Notes: generated by a model from the letters alone, not told the origin. A stretch of DNA of 64,000 nt from Austropuccinia psidii (GCA_023105745.1 JALGQZ010000009.1:34710409-34774408); one strand, 5' to 3'. Numbered from the stretch's first letter, positions 1-14,081 are shown. Numbers and translations are program-made.

Positions 1-42
1 GGCTGTCATGCTTGTGCTCTGCTTTTGAGTCACAGGCTGACA
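1..42 (-). repeat. Right end of a family-C LTR, cut by the window edge
   Basis: These 42 bases are nearly identical to 63927-63968, the right end of the solo LTR near the other edge of the window, and end in the same GGCTGACA-type terminus. Immediately after base 42 the sequence becomes SNF2 helicase coding sequence, homologous to the minus strand near 27110-27140. I infer an LTR or a whole retrotransposon inserted into the outer SNF2 gene. Its left flank and target duplication lie outside the window. Confidence 0.8.
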
Positions 43-1858
43 CAAACCCCCCGCCTCCCTCATCAAAAGACTGGACTAGCTTTTCTCTGGGATAGAGAAA
101 TCCCCAATGGCCAATCAGCCCGTAACCTTTGGGCCACCTCACCCCCAGGATCCACTTTCAATGCCAGGCACATCATTACAAACAAGGTTGTTAGCTCATT
201 TGAATGCCTTTCGACCAATACCCCTCTTGGAGGACTGCTCACGGATGATATGAGATTAGGTAAAACCATTCAGGCCATTGCTCTAATTGGTACCTCCAAG
301 GAGCGGATGATTGCAAACCCCCATCGCTCCACGCCCACCATGATCATCTGCCCCCCTCGCTTAATTACCAACTGGCAATCAGAAATATTCAAGCATGCTC
401 AGGCTGGAGTGCTGCATTCCAAAATCTACCATGGTCCCACTTGTAACTCATTATCCAAAGACGACATCTTAAAATATGATATCATCATAACTTCTTACAA
501 TACTATCACCCAAGAATTTAAGCAAACCAATACCTCTACATCATTCATTTTTCAAGTCAATTGGCATCGTATAATTTTGGATGAAGCACAGTGAGTGTCT
601 GATCTTAAATGATTCAAATTACCTTTTATATCCAATAACCCTTGCCCCATCCTATAGCTATATTTGCTCTCAATACACTGCCACTCACCGTGCCATTAAT
701 AGCCTCCTTTCATCCTGTCGAATATGTTTAACGGGCACACCTATTCACAACACCATTTATGACCTTTTGGGCATAATATCATTCCTCACTCAACCCCAGA
801 GCGCCGATCAAGATAACTGGTAACCATTCATCCTGAGTAGTCTTTCCAAAGGTTGCAATGATATCTTGCATTTGGCATTGCGGCATTTAAGTTTGCGCCG
901 CACCAAAACCACACATCTCAAATCCCTCCCCACTATTAGCCATCATTATGAGCTGCTCCCACTCAACCCGACCATGCAGCAAGAATATTCCATATTATAT
1001 GAAGAATTCCTATCATCCAAAAGCAAAGGACCAGGAGAATTTTTCAGAAATATTAATAAGCTGCGAATATGTTGTAACCATCACATCATGCTTAACACAA
1101 TTGCAGAGGCAGATTTGGAAGACCCCAAGGGCAGGAGCACTCAGGATAACTCGCCGAAAATCACACGAACTATTGTGGATGTGGAAACATGCATGATGAG
1201 TAGTAAAATTGCACACCTCCTACAAAGCTTAATGAAGAACAAACAAACAAGGTGTGGTCCAACCAAATCGGTGGTTTATACCCAATGGACCCAATTTCTA
1301 GATTTGTGCGTTAATTCTAATATGCATCGATTACCAATTGAATCCATCTGACTTTTTCATATTGTAGAATTGGTATTGCACTTGCCCATCACTCTATCCT
1401 TTCAGCACAAATTGATGGAACAATTACAGCACGAGCACAGGAGAAGGCACTGGAGAATTTCTTCAATAATCCTGAATGTGAAGTACTGATTGCATCCATT
1501 GCCGCAGCTGGAACTGGCCTCAATATAACTTGTGCTAATACGGTCTATTTAATGGTGAGGGGACCCCCAAAATTCTGCCCTGATTTGCGGCCCCTGACAT
1601 CCACATTTCCAGGAGCCCAATTGGAACCCAGCCATTGAGGCTCAGGCTGTTTATCGACTCCATCGTATTGACCAACAACAACCTGTAAAGGTCATCCACT
1701 ATATCACTCCTCATTCAGTTGAGGTCAACATGCGGAAGGTACCTTTCAAGAGCATCTTTGACCCTAATTGTATTGCTATTCTAAAATCCTTCCTTATGGA
1801 AATGCCATTTTCCAAACACCAATAGGTCCAAGAAAAGAAAAAATCATTCACTTCATGA
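43..1858 (+). pseudogene. SNF2-family helicase, outer CACTA copy, 5'-truncated and decayed
   Basis: This is the second copy of the SNF2 gene found intact at 27750-25319, in opposite orientation. By comparison the exons are 43-590, 658-1305, 1368-1554, 1613-1738 and 1826-1858, all with GT-AG introns in the same places. The N-terminal ~200 codons are lost to the LTR at the window edge. The ATP-binding motif reads DDMRLGKT, so the first glycine of GLGKT is replaced by arginine. The DEAH box is complete only after splicing at 590/658. A TAA stop interrupts exon 2 at 821-823. The C-terminal helicase motifs (GTGLN and a YRLHRID motif VI) are still readable. It converges on the companion-gene remnant ending at 2161. 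Both defects indicate a dead copy. Confidence 0.88.
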
Positions 1859-3372
1859 GCCTTACTGATATTACATAATTTGTGTTTGACCAAGTTGATA
1901 ACTCTTGTTCACTCTGGCATAGGTCCACAATTATCAACACCATGAGTTGGATCGAACTCCTTCAATATTTTCTCAATGAAAATGAGCAATAGAGTATTAT
2001 TTCTAAGGGAGACGGTGATACAGTCCAACTCATATTGTCTATATTCTGACATATTTAGCAAGTTGCATCTTTAAGGATTAATACTCAGATTGTATTACAC
2101 CTGCAGAAATAATTCACAAAATGTTAATTTGTAACGGTGCTATACATTTATATTACTAAGTTATTGCAGAGCATCACCATTCGGCCTAATAACTGGCATG
2201 TCAAGTATCTTGAGGGCGCTAGTCTGCTTCTTACTACAGCCTTTGAGCCAATCTTGATCAAATACCTGAAATGATAAGCCTTCCAGAATATCACCATCAT
2301 CTGTCGATCCTAATTCTGCCAATCTATCAATAGTTTTTTTACCCTTTTTTTTATTGCGATTACAAAACTCTATGTCTCAATCCATTTTTAATACCAATTC
2401 ATTAAATAACTGGGAGCGCCAGCGTAATCCCACTTTGCGGTAAACTTGATGGCCATTTTCCAGTACCTCCTCAGTATCTGAGCATACTCGAGGGTCATTG
2501 AATTGTGATGCTAGAATGGGAAATTTAGCCGTATCACACCATTCACGACGGCGCTCACAGGTCTGCACATAATGAAGTAGATCATTATCAGTCTTTGCTC
2601 ACAATGAAGAAGAGATACATTAACTAACCCTTTGACAAATCTTAGCGAGCTTTTGATTCTCCTTCTTTTTAACCAAATACTCGGCATCCTTTTGAATAGA
2701 CTTCCATTCTCTTTTCAAATAAGTGAAATATCGCTCCATTAAAGCCACCACGACCCCTTAGTTATTATGATCCTTGTTCCAACAGTAATGATGATACTCG
2801 GTGCTGACCAGTGCAAGACGGAATGTACGGAAAAACACCATAGACATCAGCTCATTGAACGGATGTTGCCATGAGCTCTCCCAGTCCCAAGTGAATCGCT
2901 TTAGTCCTAGCTTGTGGAGCTCATTTTCGCAGTAGCTTTGGAAACCCTGAGACTGAACCTGTGTTGATGGCTCATTGAAAACATCCTCGGGGACATATCA
3001 GAGATGACCAGCCACTTGAATTGCAATTTCACGCTCTTCTGTGCTTGGTGGTGCTGGTAGTGAGGAAAAATCCTTATCCCTAACTTTGAGTAGGAACAGG
3101 AAATGTGCGTGTACTGCTGATCTCATTCCATGGACATTCTCTGGAAGTTCTGCTTTCAGCCATTTTTGTTGCTCCTTCTGGCTTGCACGTTTCGCCACAT
3201 TGTGAGCTTTACGAGCCTGGTTCCTTTGCTGTCTGACCTCGGATTCTTCAAGCATACTCTGGGCAAGGGGCATTTGAGGATGGGTGAACTCATTATTTGA
3301 CTGAGTGCCATGCTCATGCGCCGTGAAACTGTCACTCCTTGGTTCATCATTTGTTTCCATTTGAGTCGGAGA

Positions 3373-5399
3373 TGTAAGGTTTGACTATGAAACAATAAGT
3401 AATAAATTACTAATTTGTTACTTATTGTACTCTGAATGTCCTTATGAATGAAATAAATAAGATTAAAAATATAATAATAATAAAGAAATATTATTATTAT
3501 GGCGTAAAATAATTATATTATTAAATAAATATAATAAGATAATTTATATTATGAAAATATAATATAATAAATAAATATATTAATATAAAATAATTAATAT
3601 ATTTAAAAAGCTCTTTATTATTGTTACCAACAAATAATAAAGGCGTAAAAAATTGTTTTTTATTAATAAAAAACAATTTATAACAATAATATTACCAATA
3701 TTAAAGTTATAAATTAATATAAATACTATTTATATTAATTAAGGAATTATTAAAAGAGTAATAATAGAGAAATTATTATAATAAGAGAAAATAACTTACT
3801 TTTAACACTTAATATAATAATTTTGAAGTATTTTACGCCAAAAAATATAAATAAAACTTTTACAAATTGTATTTACAATAAAAATAAAGAAAATTACAAA
3901 TTATTCAGGATTTTTACGTGGAAATGAGTTTTAGAGAGATTTTTAACAAAAAAAATTAAAGAAATGATTTAATCACGTCAAAATAAGTGATTATAGCAAG
4001 GTGGTCTTTGGTCTTTAATAAAATAATACTTTTATATGTAAAGAATAAAGAAATTACCTTGGAGCTGATTGTTTTTAATGTTTTTGATGCGTCTGAGGGG
4101 AAAATAGAGTAAAAAGAGCTCTATTTATAGTAAATACCTCCCTCCTAGAGTCCAACAGGCTTCTAGTAGACGTGTACTGATCATATCCACTGGAATTGAT
4201 CAATATTTTAAGGTTTGAGGGTGATTACATCATGATCAAACCATATTACATCATTATTACACCATTATTTAGAGTTATCACTATAACTCTAAGTGTGATG
4301 ACATCAGAGGCTTGGCAGAACCCCAAATTTCGTGGATTTTATTATTTTTAATCATAAACTAATAGTATTCACCAATTTTATCACTCTTAAGACTGTTAAA
4401 CTTAATTTAAGGTTACAGTATGTGATCATAACAGCTCAATTTAAGCTCAAACTTTGATCCTCAATAACTTTTAAGATTTTCACGCTACAGTAATTCAGAG
4501 AGTGAATTCTGATAGCTTGACATAACCTTATTATGCTGCCAAGAGCTTTTCATTACATCATCAAAACTCTAATTTTGATGATTTTTCTTGTAACTCATCT
4601 TTTCTGTCGAAATTCAATATTTTAAACTTCAAACCTTGATTTCAGGGGGTTGTACCCTGAATTTAATAATAAAAATTACATCATTCTCCACGAATGAACT
4701 AGTAGAATCCAACTGTATACTTTTTTTTAAGTTTGGACCACTTTCACAACAAAGTGGTCAACAGCTCTGTTGATTTTTATCAATATTTCCTTATAAGTCT
4801 TAACCTTGTTTATAATTATCAAAATAAAGTTCATATCTGTGTTCTTACAGTAATTACGTGGTAACTTTATTTTTGGTTCATCATTCTAGCATGTATAGTT
4901 GAGAAGATATTAGCTATGATCCTTGAATATACGCGTTGACCAAAAAAGTGCATATATTCAGGATAATTCCTTAAGTATTGATATTGGGAATTAGCTTATT
5001 AATTGTTTTATATGTGGATCTTTGTGGGGAATCCACTGGTACAATTTATTTCACATGTTGTTTCATTAGTTTCTGAGATAAATAAGGTTTTATGGTTTTT
5101 ATAAGGTATTATACCTTATAATTCCTTAAATATTGACTTTACAGATATGCCATAAAAATGGTATATGTGTATTTTACCATGTGGAATCCAATGATATAAT
5201 TTATTTCACATGTTGGTTCATTGGTTTTTAAGTTAAACCAATTTTTGTACCAATTTATGGTATTTTTTGTGTATTTAAGTAATTAATTTTACTGTGTAAT
5301 TATTCTAAGTAATTTTAATATAATTATACTAAAGGTATAATTATTTTTATTAATTTTGTGACCTTATTGGGTATGTGGTCATATCTCAAAGGCTCACAT
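3373..5399 (-). repeat. 3' LTR of element A (2027 bp)
   Basis: A direct repeat of 12055-14081. On the plus strand it begins TGTAAGG and ends GGCTCACA. In element orientation (minus) it is the downstream LTR. It is AT-rich and carries no convincing open frame. Confidence 0.95.
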
Positions 5400-5517
5400 T
5401 CCCTACCACCAAAAAAGATTGTACAACAATCTGATATGTGTGATTAGGGTATCATCCACTGTCCTACCTCTTCATTAGACTTTTACTAGTCTTGAAGCTC
5501 AAAAATGCTTAATTTAA

Positions 5518-8500
5518 TTATTCTTTGGGTTTTCTTTCATGTCTAAACCTTCTTAGTAGTTTATCAGCATTTGTTATATCTTTCTCAAGTAGCCATTCAT
5601 CTTCTTGAGTTGAATTTCTATACCTTACAAGGTATTCCCTTTCTTTTTTGTTTCTTGTCCTTCTTTCTTTAAGGACTTTTACTATTTTCTTTTCCTCTCC
5701 TTCTTCCAAGGGGGGAATCTCAAGTGGGGGTTTATTTCTTAGTGGAAATAACTCTTTGTCACTTGAACTGTAAGGTTTTATCAAACTTACAGGGAAAGTT
5801 GGGTGTTTGTTCATTAGTTCACCTGTGAGTTCTAATTGCACAGCATTGGGTCCATGAAGTGCTCTTATCATAAATGGTCCTGCAAAGGAATCTTTCAATT
5901 TCTTTGGGCCTTTTATGTTATTGAAATTGAGGGTTGATACTAAGACCAAATCTCCTATTTTGAAGTCAGGTGGTTTATGACTTTTATCCCATCTCTCCTT
6001 TGCATATTTGAAAGAGTCTTGCATGCATCTGTTTGCATGGTGTCTTGCTTTGTCAAGCATTATCTTGAAGCTGCTTGCTGTTGGGTGTATATCCACTAAG
6101 TCCTTTTTGAGGGTATCATAGGGAAGTCTTGGATTCCAACCTTTTTCTAGCATTGCTGGTGTTTTTCCAGTAGAGGAATGGATTGATGTTTTATATGCCA
6201 GCTCAAGTGCTGGTATTAGTGTACACCAATCATGGGTAAAACCATCAGAATCTTTGAATTCTAGCCCATAAGCACAGAATCTTCTGATCATATCCTCTAG
6301 GGTTTGTATCATTCTTTCTCCTAAACCATCAGTTTGAGGATGGTAAGCTGTTGAGAATGATAAATTTGTGCCGAACAAGTTATGGAGATTTGTCCATAAT
6401 GCTGAAGTGAACTTTGGGTCTCTGTCACTTATAATATTTTGGAATAAGCCTGTGTGGCTAATGACTTTATTCCATATCATTATGGCTGTATCCATAGCTG
6501 TGTCATCTTTATGACTTGGTAAGAACATGGGAGTTTTACTGTACCTGTCAACTAACACTAGACATGCATTATAGCTCCTGTCTCCTCCTGGGGGTAATGC
6601 TGTTACCCAATCCATATGAACTATTTCCCATGGGGATTTTGGTTCTTCGATTTGGATCATCATTCCAAATTTCTTTCCTGTGGCTCTGTTGGATTTTTGA
6701 CATCTGTCACAGGTTTGGCAGTATTCTGCAACATCTTTCTTCCAATTTGGCCACCAAGAGCAGGTTTTCACCCTCTCTAGTGTCCTGTCTTCTGAGAGAT
6801 GTCCAGATGCAACACTATCATGACACTCATGTAAAATAGTGTTTATTAGTGTTCTGTCTGTTAAGGCCAAAACACATGTGTGTTTTGTTCTATGGTAAAG
6901 GATTCCATCAAGGAGGTGGAATCTTCCTTCATCATATGCCTTTTTCCATATTTCATCTAGTTTTGATGAAAGTGATGGATCTTTGCAGTCTTTCATTAGA
7001 AGTTGGCTTAAGATATGGCAATTTTTGTCTGTCTTATAGCTTTCTTTAACTTGGTTAAAGAATTCTGTGCCAATGTCTGTAACACATATTCCTTCTATAT
7101 GGTGCTCTTCTTGAGGTACCCATGCTGGATTGTCAGGGGTATTTGCTAGAGCCCATCTGCTAAGACCATCTACATTTTTATGAATATTTCCAGATTTATG
7201 AACAATGGTCATATTTCCTCTATATTCTTGGATAGCAATTTGCCATCTCAGCATATGTCTATTTGGAGTCTTCATATTTAATAGTGATTTTACAGCATTA
7301 CAGTCTGTGATTACATCAAATACTGTGCCATCCAAATAATAATGTAGTTTTTCTAAAGCCCACACTAGGCATAAGCATTCCATTTGGCTTGCTCCATACC
7401 TTGCTTCTGTTGGCTTTATTTTCCTTGAAATGAAACAAATTGGTCCTTCCACAGGTTTATCATTGATAATTTGTGTTTGGTGAAGTGCAGCACCCAATCC
7501 TTCTCCACAAGCATCAATGTACAACTTGAAGGGTAGTTTCCAATCTGGCATTAGAATAAATGGGGCATTTGTTAAGGAATTTTTCAATTCTTCATATGCC
7601 TTGGCTCTTTCTTCTGTCATCTCATAGACTGTTTGTTGGTCACATAGCTTATACAAGGATTTAGCAATTTTTGCAAAGTCTTTTATATGCTGTCTATAGT
7701 AACCAGCAAATCCTAGAAATGATTGCATTTCTTTTTTGGTTTGAGGCATAGGTTTAAGTAGTACTGCTGCTACTTTATTTTTGTCTATGCCTAGACTAAG
7801 TCCAGATACCACATGTCCTAGTGCTTTTAATTCACTATATGCAAAATGACACTTTTTCAAGGAAATTTTCATATTTACTTGGACTATTTTCTGTAGTACT
7901 CTTTCTAGTCTTGTAAGGTGATTTTTCCAAGTTTCTGAGCAAACTATAATATCATCAATATAGATAATTAACCATCCTTCTGATAATTCTTCAGGAAATA
8001 TGGTATTCATCATTCTTTGATAATGGGAAGGTGCATTTTTTATTCCAAATGGCATTCTTAAGTACTCAAAAATTCCACAATGGACTATTATTCTTAGTAG
8101 TTTCTTGGCATTGTCTGTTAAGACATTTTGGTGAAAACCCTTAAGAGTATCCATAGCTGTGATGAACTTAGCTTGTGACAATTGGGTCAATGTCTCATGG
8201 ATTCTGGGTATTGGATATCTGTCTGGAATGGTATAGGTATTCAGGGCTCTGAAATCTCCTACCATTCTTGATTTTCCATTATGCCAAGTTATAATGACAG
8301 GTGTAGTAACTTCTACTTGTTCATTATGTCCAACCTTTCTTAATACTCCAAGGTCCATTAATTCTTTAATGTGCACCTCTAGGGCTTCTCTAGCTCTTGG
8401 ACTGGCTGGATAAGCAGGTCTTCTTAATAAAGGTGGGTAAGGCTTTTCTACATTAAGAATTATATCCACTTCATGTCCAATTATGGCACCTAGTGGCTCT

Positions 8501-10491
8501 TTGTCAGTTGCAAAGGCATTTTTATACTTGAATAGAAGGTCAATCAATTTTTCTTTCATTTTTTCTGTTAATTCTTGATTGAATTCTGCTTCTTTAAGTT
8601 GTTCAGATATAAAAAGTTCCTTTTCTGGAAACTTTTCTTCATTCTTAATAACTGTAATTTGTTTTTTGTTATTTAAGAAGCCAAACTTTTGTCTTTTATT
8701 ATCTCCTATGGTAAAATATCTATCCTTCTGGTTAGAGATATCTATACCATAGATTGATAAGTAGTCATTTCCCAGGATAAAGTGATTACTGGTACAGTTG
8801 TCCATTACTACAAATTCCACTTTAATTCTGACACACTGTGAAGGATGAGGAAAAATTAGTGTTAAATCAACTATTCCAAGGGGCTTCATGCTCTCACTTG
8901 CACTACTGAATTTGACACCTTGTATTGGCATGAGTTTCTCTTGCCAGTCTGGGACCATGGTTTCTAAGTAACTTTTGCCAACACATGTGCAATATGCTCC
9001 TGTGTCTAAGTTGACTTTTCCTTCTTGGTTATCAACGATAACAATGCTTATACTTGATTTTCCAGCTGTATATCCCATTCCTCTTGCAGGTTTGGTTCTA
9101 TACATTTTGGCATCTTGTATGTTTGTCAGGTTTATGTCAGGTGTTCCAACTTGTGGTAAATTTGAATTAACATCTAGTACTTCATAAATTATGTCAATAT
9201 TATTAATTTGTGAATTAATTATATTGATTTCATCACTTTCAGAGCTTTCTGACTCTTCTGTCTCTTTTTCAGAGTCAGAATCCTCCTCTTTGTCATTGTG
9301 GTTTTCTGTTTCCACTATTTCATTGATTTTTGCCTTTTTAAGGCAATTATTGGCTAAGTGTCCAATACCTCCACATTTATGGCATTTTCTTTGCTCATTA
9401 TTGTTGGATGTGTTGGGCTTAAAGGATTCTTTTGATTTATCTTTTTTGATAAATGGTTTATTTGGGCTTTTAATGTCCAATTTTTTCCAAGTCCTGCCAA
9501 TTTTTGTTCTTGTCACTATATCTTCTAGTGCATTTATATAATCTTCTGTGGAGCATGGTTCTAAACATCTGCTTCTTAGGGCATGTTCTAGTTCCCCTCC
9601 ACATTTTTTAAGTATTTTCATATGCACCATCTTCTGTGACATTTCTGGGTAAAGTGCATTGAGCCTTTCAGCTTGTTTTAAGAACCAAGTTAAAGGTTTG
9701 TCTTTCTCTGGATCAAAGAAAGAGTTTTCAAATGCATTTTCTATCTTATACCTCCAGGCATCATTTGCCCACTTGGTGATTATTTCTTGTTTCCACCAAG
9801 ACCAGGTATTTTTACCATTTGTTTGTCTTATGCCATAATACCATCTTTTTGCAGATTTCTCAAATAGTGAATGTAATCTTGCAGTGATTAATTCATCTGG
9901 TATGGCATAATCTTCTTGTAACATGTCAATTGTTTTAATAAATGACATGTGGTCATATTCACCTTCTCCTGTGAATGTTGGCCATTCTTTTAGTTGAGGT
10001 GCCTCTTTCATCAAGACTTGGTTATTATCTTGGTGACTTAAGTCTGTTATAAAAGGATTTGACAATTCCTCTTTTGTTTTAACAGGGCTCCTTATATGGG
10101 AAAATGGAGTTGATAACTTTGGCATATTTAAATTTGCCTCATTAATTTTATCCATTTTTTCAGTGATAAGCCTTATTTCACTTTGAATATCATCTTTTAG
10201 ATGCATTCTTGCTTCATCACTTTTTTCCACATGGTCCAAAAGTAATTTTTGGTGTGATGAAGTCTTTTCTTCAAATCTTTCTACAGAAATACTTAATTTA
10301 TTTAATTTTTCTGTAATATTACCAATACTCACATCATAATTGATTGTCAAAGTTTTGTCTTTGATATCTTTTATGTATTTATACAATTCTTGTTGTCCTT
10401 GTATTAATTTTTGAGTATTGTCAATTAAATTCTTTGGTTTATTATTTTCAACAATAAACTTAATGTTGTCAATTTCTTTTTTGTTTTGCAC
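5518..10491 (-). CDS. Gag-Pol polyprotein of Ty3/gypsy element A
   Basis: A 1657-codon open frame without stops. Rough domain order: a gag-like capsid segment (about 170-340), a CCHC zinc knuckle [14 protein letters not shown] (about 380), an aspartic protease with DTGAYCTC (about 505), a reverse transcriptase with a YIDD catalytic box (about 830), RNase H beginning at [13 protein letters not shown] (about 985), an integrase HHCC zinc domain, an integrase DDE core containing SDRDPKF, and a C-terminal chromodomain-like segment (last ~60 residues). The listed first codon is GTG. The frame overlaps the upstream gag frame and is probably reached by +1 frameshifting, or was split from it by an indel, so the true start is not an initiator. 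It makes the enzymes for replication and integration. The pol part looks intact. Confidence 0.95.
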   Translation of the reverse strand: MQNKKEIDNIKFIVENNKPKNLIDNTQKLIQGQQELYKYIKDIKDKTLTINYDVSIGNITEKLNKLSISVERFEEKTSSHQKLLLDHVEKSDEARMHLKDDIQSEIRLITEKMDKINEANLNMPKLSTPFSHIRSPVKTKEELSNPFITDLSHQDNNQVLMKEAPQLKEWPTFTGEGEYDHMSFIKTIDMLQEDYAIPDELITARLHSLFEKSAKRWYYGIRQTNGKNTWSWWKQEIITKWANDAWRYKIENAFENSFFDPEKDKPLTWFLKQAERLNALYPEMSQKMVHMKILKKCGGELEHALRSRCLEPCSTEDYINALEDIVTRTKIGRTWKKLDIKSPNKPFIKKDKSKESFKPNTSNNNEQRKCHKCGGIGHLANNCLKKAKINEIVETENHNDKEEDSDSEKETEESESSESDEINIINSQINNIDIIYEVLDVNSNLPQVGTPDINLTNIQDAKMYRTKPARGMGYTAGKSSISIVIVDNQEGKVNLDTGAYCTCVGKSYLETMVPDWQEKLMPIQGVKFSSASESMKPLGIVDLTLIFPHPSQCVRIKVEFVVMDNCTSNHFILGNDYLSIYGIDISNQKDRYFTIGDNKRQKFGFLNNKKQITVIKNEEKFPEKELFISEQLKEAEFNQELTEKMKEKLIDLLFKYKNAFATDKEPLGAIIGHEVDIILNVEKPYPPLLRRPAYPASPRAREALEVHIKELMDLGVLRKVGHNEQVEVTTPVIITWHNGKSRMVGDFRALNTYTIPDRYPIPRIHETLTQLSQAKFITAMDTLKGFHQNVLTDNAKKLLRIIVHCGIFEYLRMPFGIKNAPSHYQRMMNTIFPEELSEGWLIIYIDDIIVCSETWKNHLTRLERVLQKIVQVNMKISLKKCHFAYSELKALGHVVSGLSLGIDKNKVAAVLLKPMPQTKKEMQSFLGFAGYYRQHIKDFAKIAKSLYKLCDQQTVYEMTEERAKAYEELKNSLTNAPFILMPDWKLPFKLYIDACGEGLGAALHQTQIINDKPVEGPICFISRKIKPTEARYGASQMECLCLVWALEKLHYYLDGTVFDVITDCNAVKSLLNMKTPNRHMLRWQIAIQEYRGNMTIVHKSGNIHKNVDGLSRWALANTPDNPAWVPQEEHHIEGICVTDIGTEFFNQVKESYKTDKNCHILSQLLMKDCKDPSLSSKLDEIWKKAYDEGRFHLLDGILYHRTKHTCVLALTDRTLINTILHECHDSVASGHLSEDRTLERVKTCSWWPNWKKDVAEYCQTCDRCQKSNRATGKKFGMMIQIEEPKSPWEIVHMDWVTALPPGGDRSYNACLVLVDRYSKTPMFLPSHKDDTAMDTAIMIWNKVISHTGLFQNIISDRDPKFTSALWTNLHNLFGTNLSFSTAYHPQTDGLGERMIQTLEDMIRRFCAYGLEFKDSDGFTHDWCTLIPALELAYKTSIHSSTGKTPAMLEKGWNPRLPYDTLKKDLVDIHPTASSFKIMLDKARHHANRCMQDSFKYAKERWDKSHKPPDFKIGDLVLVSTLNFNNIKGPKKLKDSFAGPFMIRALHGPNAVQLELTGELMNKHPTFPVSLIKPYSSSDKELFPLRNKPPLEIPPLEEGEEKKIVKVLKERRTRNKKEREYLVRYRNSTQEDEWLLEKDITNADKLLRRFRHERKPKE

Positions 10492-11606
10492 AACAATTTT
10501 TTGTTAAAGAAGATAAATTGTTATTTATTTCTTGTAGTGATAATAAACTGTCTTTAATTTCTTTTAGAGGTAATATACTATTTTTAATTTCTGTTAAAGT
10601 ATTTACAACATCTTTTGACAAAGTTACTTCTTTGGGAAATGAGGTTGTCTCATTCTTTGCTCTTCCTTGTCCTTGAATTCCATCAAGGTTCTGGCCATGT
10701 TGAAAACATTGTCCATGGCATCCTTTTGGATTCTTGGGATTCTGTAGCTTGGGGAATATGGTTTCCTCCATTGCTTTTTCTTGTTCTTCTTCCCTTCTTG
10801 GGGAAGTGGGTTGGCTTGGGGCTTGCTGGTAGAAGCTACTGGGGCTTCTTCCTTGGTTGCCTCCCTCTTTTTGGCATGGTAGTCCTTGATTTTTTTGATT
10901 TGAGGTTTGGATGACAGTGGATTCCATCCATTGGAGTATTTCACTATCTCCTCCTCTTTCAGGAACTTTTTCAGGATGTGCCAGGAGTTCATCACTCCTT
11001 GGTTAATTTGAGGCAACATTTCCCAATCTTTGTCCTTGTACACTGTGCAATACTGCTTGTACTGGCTCATGTAGATGTCTATTTGAGCCTTCTGAATATG
11101 ATTTGTACCTGTTTGAGTTACTCATACTTAGTTCCAATTCAGGCTCAGATATCATGGGCATTTCTGGGACTTGCCTTTGGGATAAGGCACTTCCTTGTGT
11201 GGATTCTGTTCCACTGGGGATATTGCCCTTTCTTTTCCCTTTTGAGGGATCAATTCTACTTCTGAGTCCAGCTCCATCTGATTGGATGGAGTATTGGGAA
11301 CCTCTTCTGGTAGTCATAATAAAAGATTAAGAAAAAATATAAATTATTTTAGAATAAAATTCTTTTATGGCAATTTAAAAAGGGGTGCTCACCTTCAGAG
11401 TCTTGAATGGTGGGCCCAGGAAAGTCTAATTTCTTAGCTTTCTTTCTTTTGGTGATAACTGGTGTTGGAGAACTTTGACAAGTTTCTTCCACCAACCTCT
11501 CAACAGTAGCTTGGTTGTCTTCTGTTGGGTTATCTTGAAACACTAAAAAAGACAAATAAATATAAGTCTTTTTGTAAAAAGTGTTATTTTTGGCAAGATA
11601 TGGCAA
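10469..11606 (-). pseudogene. N-terminal gag region of element A, in several frames
   Basis: On the minus strand, coding-like segments appear in different frames: 11606-11390 (ending before a GTGAGC donor-like site), 11300-11100, 11070-10640 and 10640-10469. The last ends 22 bases inside the pol frame. The segment containing YKDKDWEMLPQINQGV and NGWNPLS resembles the gag remnant of the decayed element at 50393-50717, so it is a family-conserved domain. Part of the frame switching may be introns, because GT-AG signals exist near 11390 and 11315. The switches near 11095 and 10640 look more like indels. I cannot decide between introns, programmed frameshifting and decay from one copy. Confidence 0.6.
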
Positions 11607-12036
11607 TTTTCCACGTAGAAATTGCTTTTATATCTTTTAAAAAATTGAAATAAATAAAGAAATGAATAAAAATGAATAAAAATAACTTTTTTTATTGGTT
11701 TTTAATATTTTTTAATATTTTTTTATATATATTTTTTATTTTTAAAGAATAAAATAAAAAAAAAATGAATATGATTCTTATTAAATTAAATTATAATAAA
11801 ATTATTTTTAATTTACAAAATATCTTTTTTAATCACTAGAGTCACTCAAAGAAAGTTCTTGCAAGTCTAAGGATGTGAAAAACCACGTGTAAGACAGTAC
11901 AATTGCTTTCCAAATGCCTCAATAGCTTTTAAAATCAATAAAATATAAAATTATTATATAATTTATGATTATAAATGTAATTTATTATTGGATAAACCCA
12001 ATTTGAATCTTTTTAAAAGGTCTTTTAAGTAAATAT

Positions 12037-12054
12037 CACGGCCAGGCCCCCAAA
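12037..12054 (-). other. Primer-binding-site candidate of element A
   Basis: Directly internal to the upstream LTR; on the minus strand it reads TTTGGGGGCCTGGCCGTG. The same core follows the LTRs of family B (59962) and family C (53124), which supports a function in minus-strand priming. It does not start with TGG directly at the LTR edge, and I cannot assign a tRNA. Confidence 0.6.
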
Positions 12055-14081
12055 TGTAAGGTTTGACTATGAAACAATAAGTAATAAATTACTAATTTGT
12101 TACTTATTGTACTCTGAATGTCCTTATGAATGAAATAAATAAGATTAAAAATATAATAATAATAAAGAAATATTATTATTATGGCGTAAAATAATTATAT
12201 TATTAAATAAATATAATAATATAATTTATATTATGAGAATATAATATAATAAATAAATATATTAATATAAAATAATTAATATATTTAAAAAGCTCTTTAT
12301 TATTGTTACCAACAAATAATAAAGGCGTAAAAAATTGTTTTTTATTAATAAAAAACAATTTATAACAATAATATTACCAATATTAAACTTATAAATTAAT
12401 ATAAATACTATTTATATTAATTAAGGAATTATTAAAAGAGTAATAGTAGAGAAATTATTATAATAAGAGAAAATAACCTACTTTTAACACTTAGAATAAT
12501 AATTTTGAGATATTTTACGCCAAAAGAATATAATACAACTTTTTCAAATTGTATTTACAATAAAAAATAAAGAGAATTTACTAATTTTCTTGATTTTACG
12601 TGGAAATGAGTTTATAGAGAGATTTATGACAAAAACAATTAAAGAATTGATTTAATCACGTAAAAGCAGTGATTAATAATAAGATGTTCTTTGGTCTTTA
12701 ATAAGATAAGAGTTTTATATATAAAGAATAAAGAAATTACCTTTTTTATTTAATTGATTTAATGTTTTTGATGCGTCTGAGGAGAAAATAGAGTAAAAAG
12801 AGCTCTATTTATAGTAAATACCTCCCTCCTAGAGTCCAACAGGCTTCTAGTAGACGTGTACTGATCATATCCACTGGAATTGATCAATATTTTAAGGTTT
12901 GAGGGTGATTACATCATGATCAAACCATATTACATCATTATTACACCATTATTTAGAGTTATCACTATAACTCTAAGTGTGATGACATAAGAGGCTTGGC
13001 AGAACCCCAAATTTCGTGGATTTTATTAGTTTTAATCATAAACTAATAGTATTCACCAATTTTATCACTCTTAAGACTGTTAAACTTAATTTAAGGTTAC
13101 AGTATGTGATCATAACAGCTCAATTTAAGCTCAAACTTTGATCCTCAATAACTTTTAAGATTTTCACGCTACAGTAATTCAGAGAGTGAATTCTGATAGC
13201 CTGACATAACCTTATTATTCTGCCAAGAGCGTTTCATTACATCATCAAAACTCTAATTTTGATGATTTTTCTTGTAACTCATCTTTTCTGTCGAAATTCA
13301 ATATTTTAAACTTCAAACCTTGATTTCAGGGGGTTGTACCCTGAATTTGATAATACAAATTACATCACTCTTCACGAATGAACTAGTAGAATCCAACTGT
13401 ATACTTTTTTTTAAGTTTGGACCACTTTCACAACAAAGTGGTCAACAGCTCTGTTGATTTTTATCAATATTTCCTTATAAGTCTTAACCTTGTTTATAAT
13501 TATCAAAATAAAGTTCACACTGTGTTCGTACAGTAATTACGTGGTAACTTTATTTTTGGTTCATCATTCTAGCATGTATAGTTTAGAAGATATTAGCTAT
13601 GATCCTTGAATATATGCATTGACCAAAAAAGTGCATATATTCAGGATAATTCCTTAAGTATTGATATTGGGAATTAGCTTATTAATTGTTTTATATGTGG
13701 ATCTTTGTGGGAAACCCACTGGTACAATTTATTTCACATGTTGTTTCATTAGTTTCTGAGATAAATAAGGTTTTATGGTATTTATAAGGTATTATACCTT
13801 ATAATTCCTTAAATATTGACTTTACAGATATGCCATAAAAATGGTATATGTGTATTTTACCATGTGGAACCCAATGGTATAATTTACTTCACATGTTGGT
13901 TCATTGGTTTTTAAGTTAAACCAATTTTTGTACCAATTTATGGTATTTTTTGTGTATTTAAGTAATTAGTTTTACTGTGTAATTATTCTAAGTAATTTTA
14001 ATATAATTATACTAAAGGTATAATTATTTTTATTAATTTTTTGACCTTATTGGGTATGTGGTCATATCTCAAAGGCTCACA
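12055..14081 (-). repeat. 5' LTR of element A (2027 bp)
   Basis: The upstream LTR in element orientation, a direct repeat of 3373-5399 with the same ends. The promoter for element A should lie here. It is followed by the target duplication GGAGA at 14082-14086. Confidence 0.95.

Larger units (their letters stand above)
3373..14081 (-). mobile_element. Full-length Ty3/gypsy LTR retrotransposon (element A)
   Basis: A complete 10,709-bp element transcribed on the minus strand. It has two LTRs of identical length (2027 bp), TG...CA ends, and a perfect 5-bp target duplication GGAGA at 3368-3372 and 14082-14086. A primer-site-like sequence lies just inside the upstream LTR (12037-12054) and a purine-rich stretch on the minus strand just inside the other (5400-5412). 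The coding order is gag, protease, reverse transcriptase, RNase H, integrase, chromodomain, which defines Metaviridae and suggests a chromovirus-like lineage. It is inserted in the outer CACTA companion gene. The LTRs differ at scattered positions and in a stretch around 4050 versus 12740, so insertion was not very recent. The N-terminal gag region is broken into several frames. Confidence 0.95.

Noticed and set aside
6516..7049. Plus-strand frames inside element A pol
   Set aside because: They are shadows of the 1657-codon minus-strand frame.
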